Positions 1-8,043 of a DNA stretch of 64,000 nucleotides are shown piece after piece. This stretch comes from an uncultured Acidobacteriota bacterium (lineage in GTDB: Bacteria > Acidobacteriota > Vicinamibacteria > Fen-336). The DNA is taken from positions 1 through 64,000 of the forward strand of contig CADEEV010000025.1 in the NCBI GenBank assembly GCA_902826455.1, in the 5' to 3' direction. The translations under genes and the position numbers were made by a program. Every line of letters begins with the position of its first letter. Positions within the stretch are counted from its first letter, which is position 1. The notes beneath the pieces were generated by a model. That model did no database searches. It was not told the origin of the DNA and saw nothing but the letters and a program-made list of their open reading frames with translations.

Positions 1-561
1 CTGGGATGGGAGTGGAAGTCGAAGGCCGGCAACCCGATCGTCTGCGTGCCGGGCTGCACGATCCAACCCGACAACCTGTCCGAGACGATCCTGTACCTGC
101 TCTACCAGGCGACGGGCGCCGCGCCGATGATCCCGCTCGACGAGTGCCTGCGGCCGAAGTGGCTGTTCGGCGCGACGGTCCACGAGGGCTGCGACCGCGC
201 GGGCTACTACGAGCAAGGCGACTTCACGAAGGAGTACGGCTCGCCCAAGTGCCTCGTGAAGATCGGCTGCTGGGGCCCGGTCGTGAAGTGCAACGTCCCC
301 AAGCGCGGCTGGATCAACGGCGTCGGCGGCTGCCCCAACGTGGGCGGCATCTGTATCGGCTGCACGATGCCGGGCTTCCCGGACAAGTTCATGCCGTTCA
401 TGGACGAGCCCCCCGGCAGCAAGGTGTCGACCGCCGCCAGCGGCCTGTACGGCACCTTCATCCGCGCGCTCCGCGGCATCACCGCGGCCACCGTGGACAG
501 GGAGCCGAAGTGGCGCCACCGGCGCCCCGAGCTCACGACCGGCCACACGAAGACCTGGTGA
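1..561 (+). CDS. hhyS: [NiFe]-hydrogenase small subunit, group 1h (C-terminal part)
   Basis: The gene is cut by the left window edge; 186 codons are visible. This subunit carries the iron-sulfur relay that takes electrons from the NiFe site. In the visible part H61, C64, C84 and C90 fit the distal cluster (HEGC, then two single Cys). C97, C111, C118 and C121 (ending CIGC, followed by PGFPD) fit the medial cluster. There is no C-terminal membrane helix, as is usual for group 1h and unlike membrane-bound group 1d enzymes. The Asp ligand typical of the group 1h proximal cluster lies upstream and cannot be checked. The group is assigned mainly from the adjacent large subunit, 24 bp downstream. 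Confidence 0.93.
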   Translation: MGWEWKSKAGNPIVCVPGCTIQPDNLSETILYLLYQATGAAPMIPLDECLRPKWLFGATVHEGCDRAGYYEQGDFTKEYGSPKCLVKIGCWGPVVKCNVPKRGWINGVGGCPNVGGICIGCTMPGFPDKFMPFMDEPPGSKVSTAASGLYGTFIRALRGITAATVDREPKWRHRRPELTTGHTKTW

Positions 562-585
562 TCGCAAGCGGAAGAGGGGGAGCAC

Positions 586-2379
586 ATGGCGACGACCACG
601 CGACCGATCACGAAGGTTCCGGGCACCAACCTGGTCGAGATGAACTGGGACCCGATCACCCGCATCGTCGGCAGCCTCGGCATCTACACGAAGATCGACT
701 TCGGCCAGCGCAAGGTGGCCGAGTGCCATAGCACCTCGTCGATCTTCCGGGGCTACAGCATCTTCATGAAAGGGAAGGACCCGCGCGATTCCCACTTCAT
801 CACCAGCCGCATCTGCGGGATCTGCGGCGACAACCACGCGACCTGCTCGGTCTACAACCAGAACATGGCCTACGGCGTGCGGCCGCCCCACCTGGCCGAG
901 TGGATCGTGAACCTCGGCGAGGCCGCCGAGTACATGTTCGACCACAACATCTTCCAGGAGAACCTGGTCGGGGTCGACTACTGCGAGAAGATGATCCGCG
1001 AGACGAACCCCGGCGTGTGGGAGAAGGCGGCCCACACCGCCGCTCCCAACGAACAGGCCCACGGCTACAAGACGATCGGGGACATCATGAAGTCCCTGAA
1101 CCCGTTCGAGGGCGAGTTCTACCGCGAGGCGCTCCAGGTGAGCCGCTACACGCGGGAGATGTTCTGCCTGATGGAAGGGCGCCACGTCCATCCCTCGACG
1201 CTGTATCCCGGCGGCGTCGGCACGGTCGCGACGGTGCAGCTCTTCACCGACTACATGGCGCGGCTGATGCGCTACGTGGAATTCATGAAGCGCGTCGTGC
1301 CGCTGCACGACGACCTGTTCGACTTCATGTACCAGGCTCTCCCCGGCTACGAGAAGGTCGGCCAGCGTCGCATCCTGCTCGGCTGCTGGGGCGCGTTCCA
1401 GAACCCGGAGTACTGCAACTTCAGCTACCGCGACATGACGAACTGGGGCCGGAAGATGTACGTGACCCCCGGCGTCGTGGTGGATGGCAAGCTCGTCACC
1501 ACCGATCTCGTCGAGATCAACCTCGGCATCCGGATCCTCCTCGGCAGCTCCTTCTACGACGACTGGACCGGCCAGGAGACGTTCGTCTCGAAGGATCCCC
1601 TGGGGAACCCCGTCGACCGCCGGCATCCCTGGAACCAGCACACCCTGCCCAAGCCGCAGAAGCGCGACTTCGGCGGCAAGTACAGCTGGGTGATGTCGCC
1701 GCGCTGGTTCGACGGCAAGGACCACCTGGCCCTCGACACCGGGGGCGGGCCCATCGCGCGCCTCTGGACGACGGCCCTCGCGGGCCTCGTGGACTGCGGC
1801 TACGTGAAGGCCACGGGCAGCAGCGTCCAGATCCACCTCCCGCGCACGGCGCTCAAGCCCGAGGTCTCCTTCGAGTGGAAGATCCCGAAGTGGTCGAACG
1901 CGATCGAGCGCAACCGCGCGCGCACCTACTTCCAGGCCTATGCCGCGGGCTGCGCGCTCTACTTCCTGGAGCAGGCGTTCAAGGAGATCCGGGCGGGTCA
2001 CACGAAGACCTGGGAGCCGTTCACGGTGCCGAAGGACGGCATCGGCTGCGGCTTCACCGAGGCGGTGCGCGGCGTGCTCTCGCACCACATGGTGATCCGC
2101 GACGGAAAGATCGCGAACTACCATCCCTACCCGCCCACGCCCTGGAACGCGAACCCCCGCGACAGCTACGGCACCCTCGGGCCCTACGAGGACGCGGTGC
2201 AGAACACGCCGATCTTCGAGGAGAACCCGCCCGAGAAGTTCAAGGGCATCGACATCATGCGCGCCGTGCGCAGCTTCGACCCGTGCCTGCCGTGCGGCGT
2301 CCACATGTATCTCGGCGACGGGCGGGTCGTGGAGCAGCGGCACTCCCCGATGACGCTCACCGACGTGGATCTGACGTAA
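586..2379 (+). CDS. hhyL: [NiFe]-hydrogenase large subunit, group 1h
   Basis: Catalytic subunit that binds the Ni-Fe(CN)2CO site and oxidises H2. 597 aa. The N-terminal Ni-ligand motif RICGICGDNH has C77 and C80. The C-terminal motif DPCLPCGVH has C567 and C570 and is followed by a 24-residue tail that the maturation protease should remove after H573. The sequence closely resembles the actinobacterial Hhy/Hyd2-type large subunits (for example the segments SSIFRGYSIFMKGKDPRD and WDPITRIVGSLGIYTKIDFG), which are high-affinity enzymes able to use atmospheric H2. ATG start with a purine-rich GAGGGGGAG upstream. Second gene of the operon. Confidence 0.96.
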   Translation: MATTTRPITKVPGTNLVEMNWDPITRIVGSLGIYTKIDFGQRKVAECHSTSSIFRGYSIFMKGKDPRDSHFITSRICGICGDNHATCSVYNQNMAYGVRPPHLAEWIVNLGEAAEYMFDHNIFQENLVGVDYCEKMIRETNPGVWEKAAHTAAPNEQAHGYKTIGDIMKSLNPFEGEFYREALQVSRYTREMFCLMEGRHVHPSTLYPGGVGTVATVQLFTDYMARLMRYVEFMKRVVPLHDDLFDFMYQALPGYEKVGQRRILLGCWGAFQNPEYCNFSYRDMTNWGRKMYVTPGVVVDGKLVTTDLVEINLGIRILLGSSFYDDWTGQETFVSKDPLGNPVDRRHPWNQHTLPKPQKRDFGGKYSWVMSPRWFDGKDHLALDTGGGPIARLWTTALAGLVDCGYVKATGSSVQIHLPRTALKPEVSFEWKIPKWSNAIERNRARTYFQAYAAGCALYFLEQAFKEIRAGHTKTWEPFTVPKDGIGCGFTEAVRGVLSHHMVIRDGKIANYHPYPPTPWNANPRDSYGTLGPYEDAVQNTPIFEENPPEKFKGIDIMRAVRSFDPCLPCGVHMYLGDGRVVEQRHSPMTLTDVDLT

Positions 2380-2389
2380 GCCCGAACGC

Positions 2390-3253
2390 GTGGAGAACCG
2401 CGACCTTCGTGCGGTCGGCGACCGGATCGAGGAGCTGGTCGGGGCCCTCGGCGCGTCTCCCGATCCTCGCGCGCGAGAGCAGGGCGAGGAGCTCGTCCGG
2501 CTGCTCATGGAGATCTACGGAGCCGGGCTCGCGCGGGTCGTGGAGCTCGCGCCCGAGCTCGGCGAGCGTCTCGCCGACGATCCGCTCGTCGCGAGCCTGC
2601 TCGTGCTCCATGGGCTGCATCCCCTCGACACCGACACGCGCATCCGCAAGGCTCTCGACGGCGTCCGGCCCTACCTCGGCTCCCACGGCGGCGGCGTGCA
2701 CTTCGTGGGCGTCGAGAACGACGTGGCGATGCTGCGGCTCGAAGGCAGCTGCGACGGCTGCCCGTCCTCGACGGTCACCGTGAAGCTCGCGATCGAGAAG
2801 GCCCTGCTCGAGGCCGCCCCCGAGATCAGCCGGGTCCACGTCGAGAACGTGACCGAGCCGGCTCCGGCGAGCCCGCTGCTCCAGATCCAGCGCCGCAAGG
2901 GGAGCCCGCCCGGCGCGGCCCTCGGCCCGGGCGAATGGATCCGCCTCGGCTCGGCCCCGCTCTTCGACGGCTCCGACGTCGCGGCCGTGGACGTGGCCGG
3001 CCAGCGCGTCGTCGTCTGCCGGGTCGGCGAGAGCCTCTACGCCTACCGCGACGCCTGCGCGTGCGGCTCGCTGCTCGCCACCGCCTCGCTCCACGAGGGC
3101 CTGCTGACGTGCCCGACCTGCGCGCGGCGCTTCGACCTCAAGGCCGCGGGACGCTGCCTCGACGACGCGGCGCGTCACCTCGAGCCGCTGCCGCTCCTGG
3201 ACGAGAGCGGCACGGTGCGCATCGCGGTGCCCATGGCCCTCGGAGCCGCATGA
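2390..3253 (+). CDS. NifU-domain / Rieske-like iron-sulfur protein of the hydrogenase cluster (HhyE/HucE-like)
   Basis: 287 aa, GTG start 10 bp after hhyL. Residues about 80-150 form a NifU C-terminal-type domain with the Cys pair C121-x2-C124 (CDGC). Residues about 180-285 resemble a Rieske/ferredoxin fold. The cluster motif there is C223-x-C225-x15-C241-x2-C244, so both histidines of a classical Rieske site (CxH, CxxH) are replaced by Cys. NifU/Rieske proteins called HucE/HhyE accompany uptake hydrogenases and are proposed to pass electrons to the respiratory chain; that role is inferred here from position and architecture. The cofactor could be an all-Cys [2Fe-2S] or a rubredoxin-like metal site. 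Confidence 0.82.
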   Translation: MENRDLRAVGDRIEELVGALGASPDPRAREQGEELVRLLMEIYGAGLARVVELAPELGERLADDPLVASLLVLHGLHPLDTDTRIRKALDGVRPYLGSHGGGVHFVGVENDVAMLRLEGSCDGCPSSTVTVKLAIEKALLEAAPEISRVHVENVTEPAPASPLLQIQRRKGSPPGAALGPGEWIRLGSAPLFDGSDVAAVDVAGQRVVVCRVGESLYAYRDACACGSLLATASLHEGLLTCPTCARRFDLKAAGRCLDDAARHLEPLPLLDESGTVRIAVPMALGAA

Positions 3254-3849
3254 AGCTCCGGCGGTTCCTCGAGCCGCCGGCCCCTCGAGCGCCCGCGGGC
3301 GAGGCGTGCGAGTTCTGCAACGTCCCGATCGGCGAGCCCCACGCCCACGTCGTCCAGGTCGAGCAGCGCCGCTTGATGTGCGCGTGCCGGCCCTGCTACT
3401 TCCTGTTCGCGCCCGAGGGCGCCGCCGCCGGCAAGTACCGCGCGGTGCCCGAACGCTACCTCGCCTTCGGCGCCCAGGCCGTCAGCCACGGGCAATGGGA
3501 CCGCCTCCAGGTTCCGGTCGACATGGCGTTCTTCTTCCACAACTCGAGCCAGAACCGCACCGTGGCCTTCTACCCGAGTCCGGCCGGCGCCACGGAGTCG
3601 CTGCTGCCGATGGACACGTGGGCGGAGCTCGTGGCCGAGAACCCGCACCTGCGCGACCTCGCGGCCGACGTCGAGGCGCTGCTCATCTACAGGCGCCGCG
3701 GCACCTTCGAGTCCTACCTGGTGCCGATCGACGCCTGCTACGAGCTGGTCGGCCGCGTGAAGCGCCACTGGAAGGGCTTCGACGGCGGCGAGGACGCCTG
3801 GCGGGAGATCGAGGCGTTCTTCGACGGCGTGCGGGAGCGGGCCTCGTGA
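3250..3849 (+). CDS. DUF5947-like protein of hydrogenase cluster
   Basis: 199 aa. The ATG overlaps the previous stop (ATGA), implying translational coupling. The N-terminal third has a possible metal site: CEFCN near residue 22 followed by CACRPC near residue 44, so five Cys in about 30 residues. No signal peptide or membrane segment. From memory this matches the DUF5947 family, repeatedly found in group 1h and related hydrogenase operons; its biochemical role is unknown. The Cys cluster suggests metal binding or an assembly function, which is inference only. Confidence 0.8.
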   Translation: MKLRRFLEPPAPRAPAGEACEFCNVPIGEPHAHVVQVEQRRLMCACRPCYFLFAPEGAAAGKYRAVPERYLAFGAQAVSHGQWDRLQVPVDMAFFFHNSSQNRTVAFYPSPAGATESLLPMDTWAELVAENPHLRDLAADVEALLIYRRRGTFESYLVPIDACYELVGRVKRHWKGFDGGEDAWREIEAFFDGVRERAS

Positions 3850-4490
3850 CGCAGCTCGCCTTCCGCGTCGTGGGGGCTCGCGCCGAGCCCTACGCCGCGG
3901 TGCCGACGCTCATGCTGCGACTGCGCGTCGACGAGACGAGCGGCGAGAAGGTCCACGCCCTGGCGCTGCGCGCCCAGGTCCAGATCGAGCCCCGCCGCCG
4001 CCACTACGACGTCGCGGAGAGCGCGCAGCTCTTCGAGCTGTTCGGGGAACCGGGCCGCTTCGGCGACACCCTGCGCACGCTGCTGTGGACCCACGTGCAG
4101 GTCGTGCTGCCGGGCTTCCAGGGCTCGACCGAGGTGGACCTGCCGATCGTCTGCACCTACGACTTCGAGGTCGCGGCCGCGAAGTACCTGCAGGCCCTCG
4201 CCGGCGGCGAGATCCCGCTGCTCCTGCTCTTCAGCGGGACGGTCTTCGTCCAGGGCGAGACGGGCTTCAGCGTCGAGCCGGTGTCCTGGGACAAGGAGGC
4301 GGCGTTCGCGCTGCCGGTCGCCGTGTGGCGCGGCGTCATGGACCGGTACTTTCCCGACAGCGCCTGGCTCCGCCTGCGCCGCGACAGCTTCGAGGCGCTC
4401 TACCGCTTCAAGAGCGAGCGCTCCCTGCCGACCTGGGAGGCGGCGGTCGAGGCGCTCCTCTCCGAGGTGGACGCGGGGAAGCCCGCATGA
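3846..4490 (+). CDS. DUF6084-like protein of hydrogenase cluster
   Basis: 214 aa, GTG start overlapping the preceding TGA (GTGA). No signal peptide, membrane helix or Cys cluster is seen. The protein looks cytosolic and mixed alpha/beta, with several YDFEV/RYF-type hydrophobic strands. It fits the DUF6084 family, which I recall as a conserved neighbour of these hydrogenases. The function is unknown. Tight coupling to both neighbours argues for a structural or assembly role acting at fixed stoichiometry with them. Confidence 0.78.
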   Translation: MTQLAFRVVGARAEPYAAVPTLMLRLRVDETSGEKVHALALRAQVQIEPRRRHYDVAESAQLFELFGEPGRFGDTLRTLLWTHVQVVLPGFQGSTEVDLPIVCTYDFEVAAAKYLQALAGGEIPLLLLFSGTVFVQGETGFSVEPVSWDKEAAFALPVAVWRGVMDRYFPDSAWLRLRRDSFEALYRFKSERSLPTWEAAVEALLSEVDAGKPA

Positions 4491-5824
4491 GCTTCGAGCT
4501 CGGCAGGAGGGTCGCCGACGCGGTGCTCTACGAGGGCTACGTGCTCTACCCGTACAGGGCCTCGTCGGTGAAGAACCAGGTGCGCTGGCAGTTCGGCGTG
4601 GTGGTGCCGCGAGGCTATGCCGAGACCGGCAGCTCCGAGCCCTGGGCGATGCAGACGGAGTGCCTGGTCGAGCCCCAGGGCGCGCCCCGCCTGTCCGTAC
4701 GCGTGCGCTTCCTCCAGGTCCAGGCGCGCAGCCTCGAGCGCCTGACCGCGGACGGCGCCTTCGAGACGGTCGAGAGCCTCGAGGTCGACGGGCGGCGCCT
4801 GGTGACGTGGGAGGAAGGCGTCGAGCGGGAAGTGGACGGGCCCGAGCTCGCGCTCGACGCCGACCTCGACCGCGCGATCCCCCTGGAGATCGCTGGCGGG
4901 CTCGACGTCGAGGACGTGCGCGACGGCCGCGGCGAGCGCGTGGGCCGCATCCTGCGGCGGCGCTGGCCCATCGTCGGCAGCGTGCGCGTCGGCGCCGAAG
5001 CCCTGGGCTCGCTGCTCAAGCTGCGGGTCCGGATCGAGAACCAGGGCGCCTGGCCGGAGGCCGACGATGCCAGCCGCGACCAGGCCGTGCGCCGGTCGCT
5101 GGTCGGAGCCCACACGCTGCGGGCGTTGCGCGGCGGCGCGTTCGTGTCGCTCCTGGAGCCGCCGTGGTGGGCCGCCGAGGCCGTCGCCGGCTGCCGGAAC
5201 CTCCACACCTGGCCGGTGCTAGTGGGCCCGGAGGGAAGCCGCGGCGAGATGCTGTCGTCGCCGATCATCCTCTACGACCACCCGGCGATCGCCCCCGAGA
5301 GCCCCGGGGATCTCTGCGACGCCACCGAGATCGACGAGATCCTCACCCTGCGCGTGATGACGCTGACCGAAGAGGAGAAGGCCGAGGCCCGCGCGACCGA
5401 CGAGCGCGCCCGCCAGATCGTCGAGCGCTCGGACTCGATCCCGCCCGAGGTGTTCGCGCGGCTCCACGGAGCCATGCGCAGCGTGCCGAGCCGCGACACC
5501 CTCGCCGACTGGGAGGATTTCGTGAACCCGCCGGGCACGGCGCCGCCCGAGACGGCCGAGGTCGAGGTCTGCGGCGCGCGCGTCTCGAAGGGCTCGCGGG
5601 TGCGGCTGCGGCCGCGGCGCCGCGCCGACGCCATGGACACGTTCCTCGACGGCCACGTGGGGCGCGTCGAGGGCGTGTACGCCGACCTCGACGACCGGAC
5701 CTACGTGGCCGTGACGGTCGAGGACGACCCGGCCGCGGACCTGCACGCGTCCTTCGGCCGCTTCTTCTACTTCGACCCCGACGAGATCGAGCCCCTCGAG
5801 GCGCCGGAGCGGGACAGCGCATGA
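4487..5824 (+). CDS. Conserved hydrogenase-cluster protein of unknown function
   Basis: 445 aa, ATG overlapping the preceding stop. I do not recognise a named family. It is soluble and acidic. The C-terminal about 85 residues (from VCGARVSKGSRVRLRP) look like a small beta-barrel (KOW/SH3-like) with repeated VGRVEGVYADLDD and YVAVTVEDDP strands. The middle contains a charged helical stretch (LTEEEKAEARATDERARQI). Proteins of this kind sit between the DUF6084 gene and the protease in hydrogenase operons, so an accessory or maturation role is likely, but nothing in the sequence identifies a reaction. Confidence 0.8.
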   Translation: MSFELGRRVADAVLYEGYVLYPYRASSVKNQVRWQFGVVVPRGYAETGSSEPWAMQTECLVEPQGAPRLSVRVRFLQVQARSLERLTADGAFETVESLEVDGRRLVTWEEGVEREVDGPELALDADLDRAIPLEIAGGLDVEDVRDGRGERVGRILRRRWPIVGSVRVGAEALGSLLKLRVRIENQGAWPEADDASRDQAVRRSLVGAHTLRALRGGAFVSLLEPPWWAAEAVAGCRNLHTWPVLVGPEGSRGEMLSSPIILYDHPAIAPESPGDLCDATEIDEILTLRVMTLTEEEKAEARATDERARQIVERSDSIPPEVFARLHGAMRSVPSRDTLADWEDFVNPPGTAPPETAEVEVCGARVSKGSRVRLRPRRRADAMDTFLDGHVGRVEGVYADLDDRTYVAVTVEDDPAADLHASFGRFFYFDPDEIEPLEAPERDSA

Positions 5825-6306
5825 GCGGCCACGGCGTCCTCGTGGCCGGCCTCGGCAACGTCTTCCTGGGCGACGACGGCTTCGGCGTCGAGGTGGCGCG
5901 GCGCCTCGCGGCCGAGCCGCTGCCGGAGGGCGTGAAGGTGGCGGACTTCGGGATCCGCGGCATGCACCTCGCCTACGAGCTCCTCGACGGCGGCTACGAG
6001 ACGGCGATCCTCGTGGACGCGACGTCGCGCGGCGGCGCGCCCGGCACCGTCTACGTGATCGAGCCCGATCTCGGCGAGGATGCTCACGGAGCGGCCGCGG
6101 GCGTCCTGGCGGACGCCCACTCCATGTCTCCCGATGCGGTCTTGCGCTGGCTGCGCTCGCTCGGCGGCACGCCTCCCCGCCTGCTCGTGGTGGGCTGCGA
6201 GCCCGCGCGCCTCGAAGAGGAGATGGGCCTGAGCCCGCCCGTCGAGCGGGCGGTCGGCGAGGCGGCGCAGGTCGTGCGGGAGCTGCTGAACGGAGGTGGA
6301 GCATGA
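5821..6306 (+). CDS. Hydrogenase maturation endopeptidase (HupD/HycI family)
   Basis: 161 aa, ATG overlapping the previous TGA. This protease removes the C-terminal tail of the large subunit after Ni insertion. The family signature is present: GLGNVFLGDDGFG at residues 10-22 with the acidic Ni-sensing residue D19, VDAT near residue 68, and a conserved His in DAHSMSP near residue 100. The length is normal for the family. Its expected substrate is the 24-residue tail of HhyL encoded in the same operon. Confidence 0.92.
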   Translation: MSGHGVLVAGLGNVFLGDDGFGVEVARRLAAEPLPEGVKVADFGIRGMHLAYELLDGGYETAILVDATSRGGAPGTVYVIEPDLGEDAHGAAAGVLADAHSMSPDAVLRWLRSLGGTPPRLLVVGCEPARLEEEMGLSPPVERAVGEAAQVVRELLNGGGA

Positions 6307-6410
6307 CCTGGTGGCAATGGCTGTTGATCCCGGCCGGTCTCGCCTTCGCCTGGCTGCTCTGGGCGACGATCCCGAGCCTCATCACCTACATGCGGATGCG
6401 CCGGATGTGA
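6303..6410 (+). CDS. 35-residue single-pass membrane microprotein (DUF6893-like)
   Basis: ATG overlaps the protease stop (ATGA); the reading frame is 36 codons including TGA. The product starts MTWWQWLLIPAG, has one hydrophobic helix of about 22 residues and ends in a basic tail (YMRMRRM), predicting an Nout-Cin single-pass helix. I recall similarly tiny DUF6893 proteins at this position in actinobacterial hydrogenase operons. Since HhyS lacks its own membrane anchor, this peptide could tether the hydrogenase or the Rieske-like protein to the membrane. That role is inference. Confidence 0.75.
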   Translation: MTWWQWLLIPAGLAFAWLLWATIPSLITYMRMRRM

Positions 6411-6413
6411 TCC

Positions 6414-7076
6414 TCAGGCGCGCGCGGGCATCGGCGCCGCCAGGCGCTCGAGCCAGCGCGCCATGCCGGCGCCCGTGCGGGCCGACACCTCGAGGATCTC
6501 GAGCCCCGGCCGCACTTCGTGGATGTTGTGGAGGGCCGCCGCTCGGTCGAAGCCTGCGGCCTCGGCCATGTCGGTCTTGGTGATCAGCGCGAGATCGGCC
6601 GAGTTGAAGATCGTCGGGTACTTGAGGGGTTTGTCCTCGCCCTCGGTGACCGACAACAGCACGGTCCGCAGGTCTTCGCCGAGATCGTAGCTCGCGGGGC
6701 ACACCAGGTTGCCGACGTTCTCGATGAAGAGGTAGTCCAGGGCGGGGAGGTCCCAGCCCGCGAGGGCCTCGCCGACCATCTGGGCCTCGAGATGGCACAC
6801 GGTGCCCGTGACGATCTGACGCACGGCGACGCCGTCCTGGGCCAGCCGGCGCGCGTCGTTGTCGGTCGCGAGGTCGCCCACGAGCGCGGCGACCCGGGAG
6901 TGGGCCTTCAGCTCCCGGAGCGTGCGCTCGAGGAACGTCGTCTTGCCGGCGCCCGGGCTCGAGACGAGGCTCACGACCGTGACCTCCGCGTGCCGGAAGC
7001 GCTCGCGCAGCTCCCGCGCCAGCAGATCGTTCTTCTTGAGGACGCCCTCCCGGACCTCAACGATGCGCGGCGGCAT
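6414..7076 (-). CDS. hypB: Hydrogenase nickel-incorporation GTPase HypB
   Basis: 220 aa. The SIMIBI-class GTPase delivers Ni to the large subunit together with HypA. P-loop SSPGAGKTT begins at residue 39; DLATDNDARR and the metal-binding CHLEA (near residue 94) follow; the G4-type motif is ITKTD. The N-terminal CxxCGC high-affinity Ni site and His-rich stretch seen in some HypB proteins are absent. The start overlaps the end of hypA by 20 bp. The gene converges with the structural operon with only 3 bp between them. hypC, hypD, hypE and hypF are not in this window. Confidence 0.95.
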   Translation of the reverse strand: MPPRIVEVREGVLKKNDLLARELRERFRHAEVTVVSLVSSPGAGKTTFLERTLRELKAHSRVAALVGDLATDNDARRLAQDGVAVRQIVTGTVCHLEAQMVGEALAGWDLPALDYLFIENVGNLVCPASYDLGEDLRTVLLSVTEGEDKPLKYPTIFNSADLALITKTDMAEAAGFDRAAALHNIHEVRPGLEILEVSARTGAGMARWLERLAAPMPARA

Positions 7077-7422
7077 CTTCCCAGACCTCCAGGGCCCGCA
7101 GCTCGAGCTCGCGGCCGCCCGTGAGCTCCGGCGTGGGAGTGTCGCACACCGGGCAGCGCCGGCGCTGCGCGCTCGCGAGGACGCGCTCCTCGGCGCAGGT
7201 CGGACACAGGACCGTGATCGGCGTGGTCTCGATCACCAGGCGCGCGCCCTCGATCGGCGTGCCCTGGGCCGCCACCTCGAACGAGAACAGCAGCGCGTCC
7301 TTCACGACGCCGGACAGGGGGCCCAGGCGCAGGTGCAGCGCCTCGACCCGCACGCCGCCCATCGCGTGGGCCTTCTCGCACGCCATGTCCACGAGGCTCG
7401 TCGCGACGGAGAGCTCGTGCAC
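7057..7422 (-). CDS. hypA: Hydrogenase nickel metallochaperone HypA
   Basis: 121 aa, GTG start. The N-terminus MHELS provides the Ni-binding His2 typical of HypA. The zinc site is formed by CPTC and CPVC (residues about 73-94). It partners HypB in Ni delivery. It lies 1 bp downstream of the V4R gene and overlaps hypB, so the three form one operon. Confidence 0.95.
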   Translation of the reverse strand: MHELSVATSLVDMACEKAHAMGGVRVEALHLRLGPLSGVVKDALLFSFEVAAQGTPIEGARLVIETTPITVLCPTCAEERVLASAQRRRCPVCDTPTPELTGGRELELRALEVWEDAAAHR

Positions 7423-7423
7423 G

Positions 7424-8038
7424 TCAGCCCTCGAGGGCGACCTCGGTCTGGCACACGGGGTCGCCCTGGGCCATGCAGCGCGTCTCCTCGGTGTGGACGC
7501 GCGCGTCCAGGTAGCGCTCCGCGAACTCCACGATCACGCCCTGGTTCAGGAAGCAGAACGGCGTCTTGCGCTCGAGGCCCCGGCACTCGGGGCAGGCCTC
7601 GATCGTGATGGCAAGGACGCCATCGGGCTTGAAGGCCGCGCGCACGACGCCCGGGTTGTGGCGGGCGGCCAGCACGGCCGCCTGACCGATCAGGAACAGC
7701 TTGTTGGGGTTGTCCGCCATGCGCTCCACGAGGTTGCGGATCTCGTCCACCTTCGGATGGCGCAGGTTGCGCACCAGCGTCCGGCCCGTCTCGAAGGCGA
7801 TCACCTGGAACTTGTCGCCCAGCACCTCGACCGCCGTGTTCCGGTAGTGGAGGTAGTCGACGATCGGCACCCGGCCCGACTCGTCGGTCTGCGGACGCTG
7901 CGCGGCCGTGGCCTGCCCCAGGATCCGCCGCATCACCTCGTCGCCGCTGATCTGCCGCAGCGCGTCGAGGCCCGCCAGCACCAGCCCCGTCTCGAGGGAC
8001 TCGGCCTCGCCGGCGCTGGCTCTCAGGGGGGGAGGCAC
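7424..8038 (-). CDS. V4R-domain protein of the hyp operon
   Basis: 204 aa, GTG start. The C-terminal half resembles the V4R (4-vinyl reductase) domain, a small-molecule-binding fold found in BchJ and XylR-type sensors. It carries the closing Cys-rich signature ETRCMAQGDPVC plus an earlier CPEC and a CF motif that may bind metal. As first gene of the V4R-hypA-hypB operon it may sense a ligand or metal, or assist maturation; the function is unproved. A -10-like TACGAT sits 5 nt upstream of the start with no Shine-Dalgarno, suggesting a leaderless transcript. Confidence 0.82.
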   Translation of the reverse strand: MPPPLRASAGEAESLETGLVLAGLDALRQISGDEVMRRILGQATAAQRPQTDESGRVPIVDYLHYRNTAVEVLGDKFQVIAFETGRTLVRNLRHPKVDEIRNLVERMADNPNKLFLIGQAAVLAARHNPGVVRAAFKPDGVLAITIEACPECRGLERKTPFCFLNQGVIVEFAERYLDARVHTEETRCMAQGDPVCQTEVALEG

Positions 8039-8043
8039 GGCTC

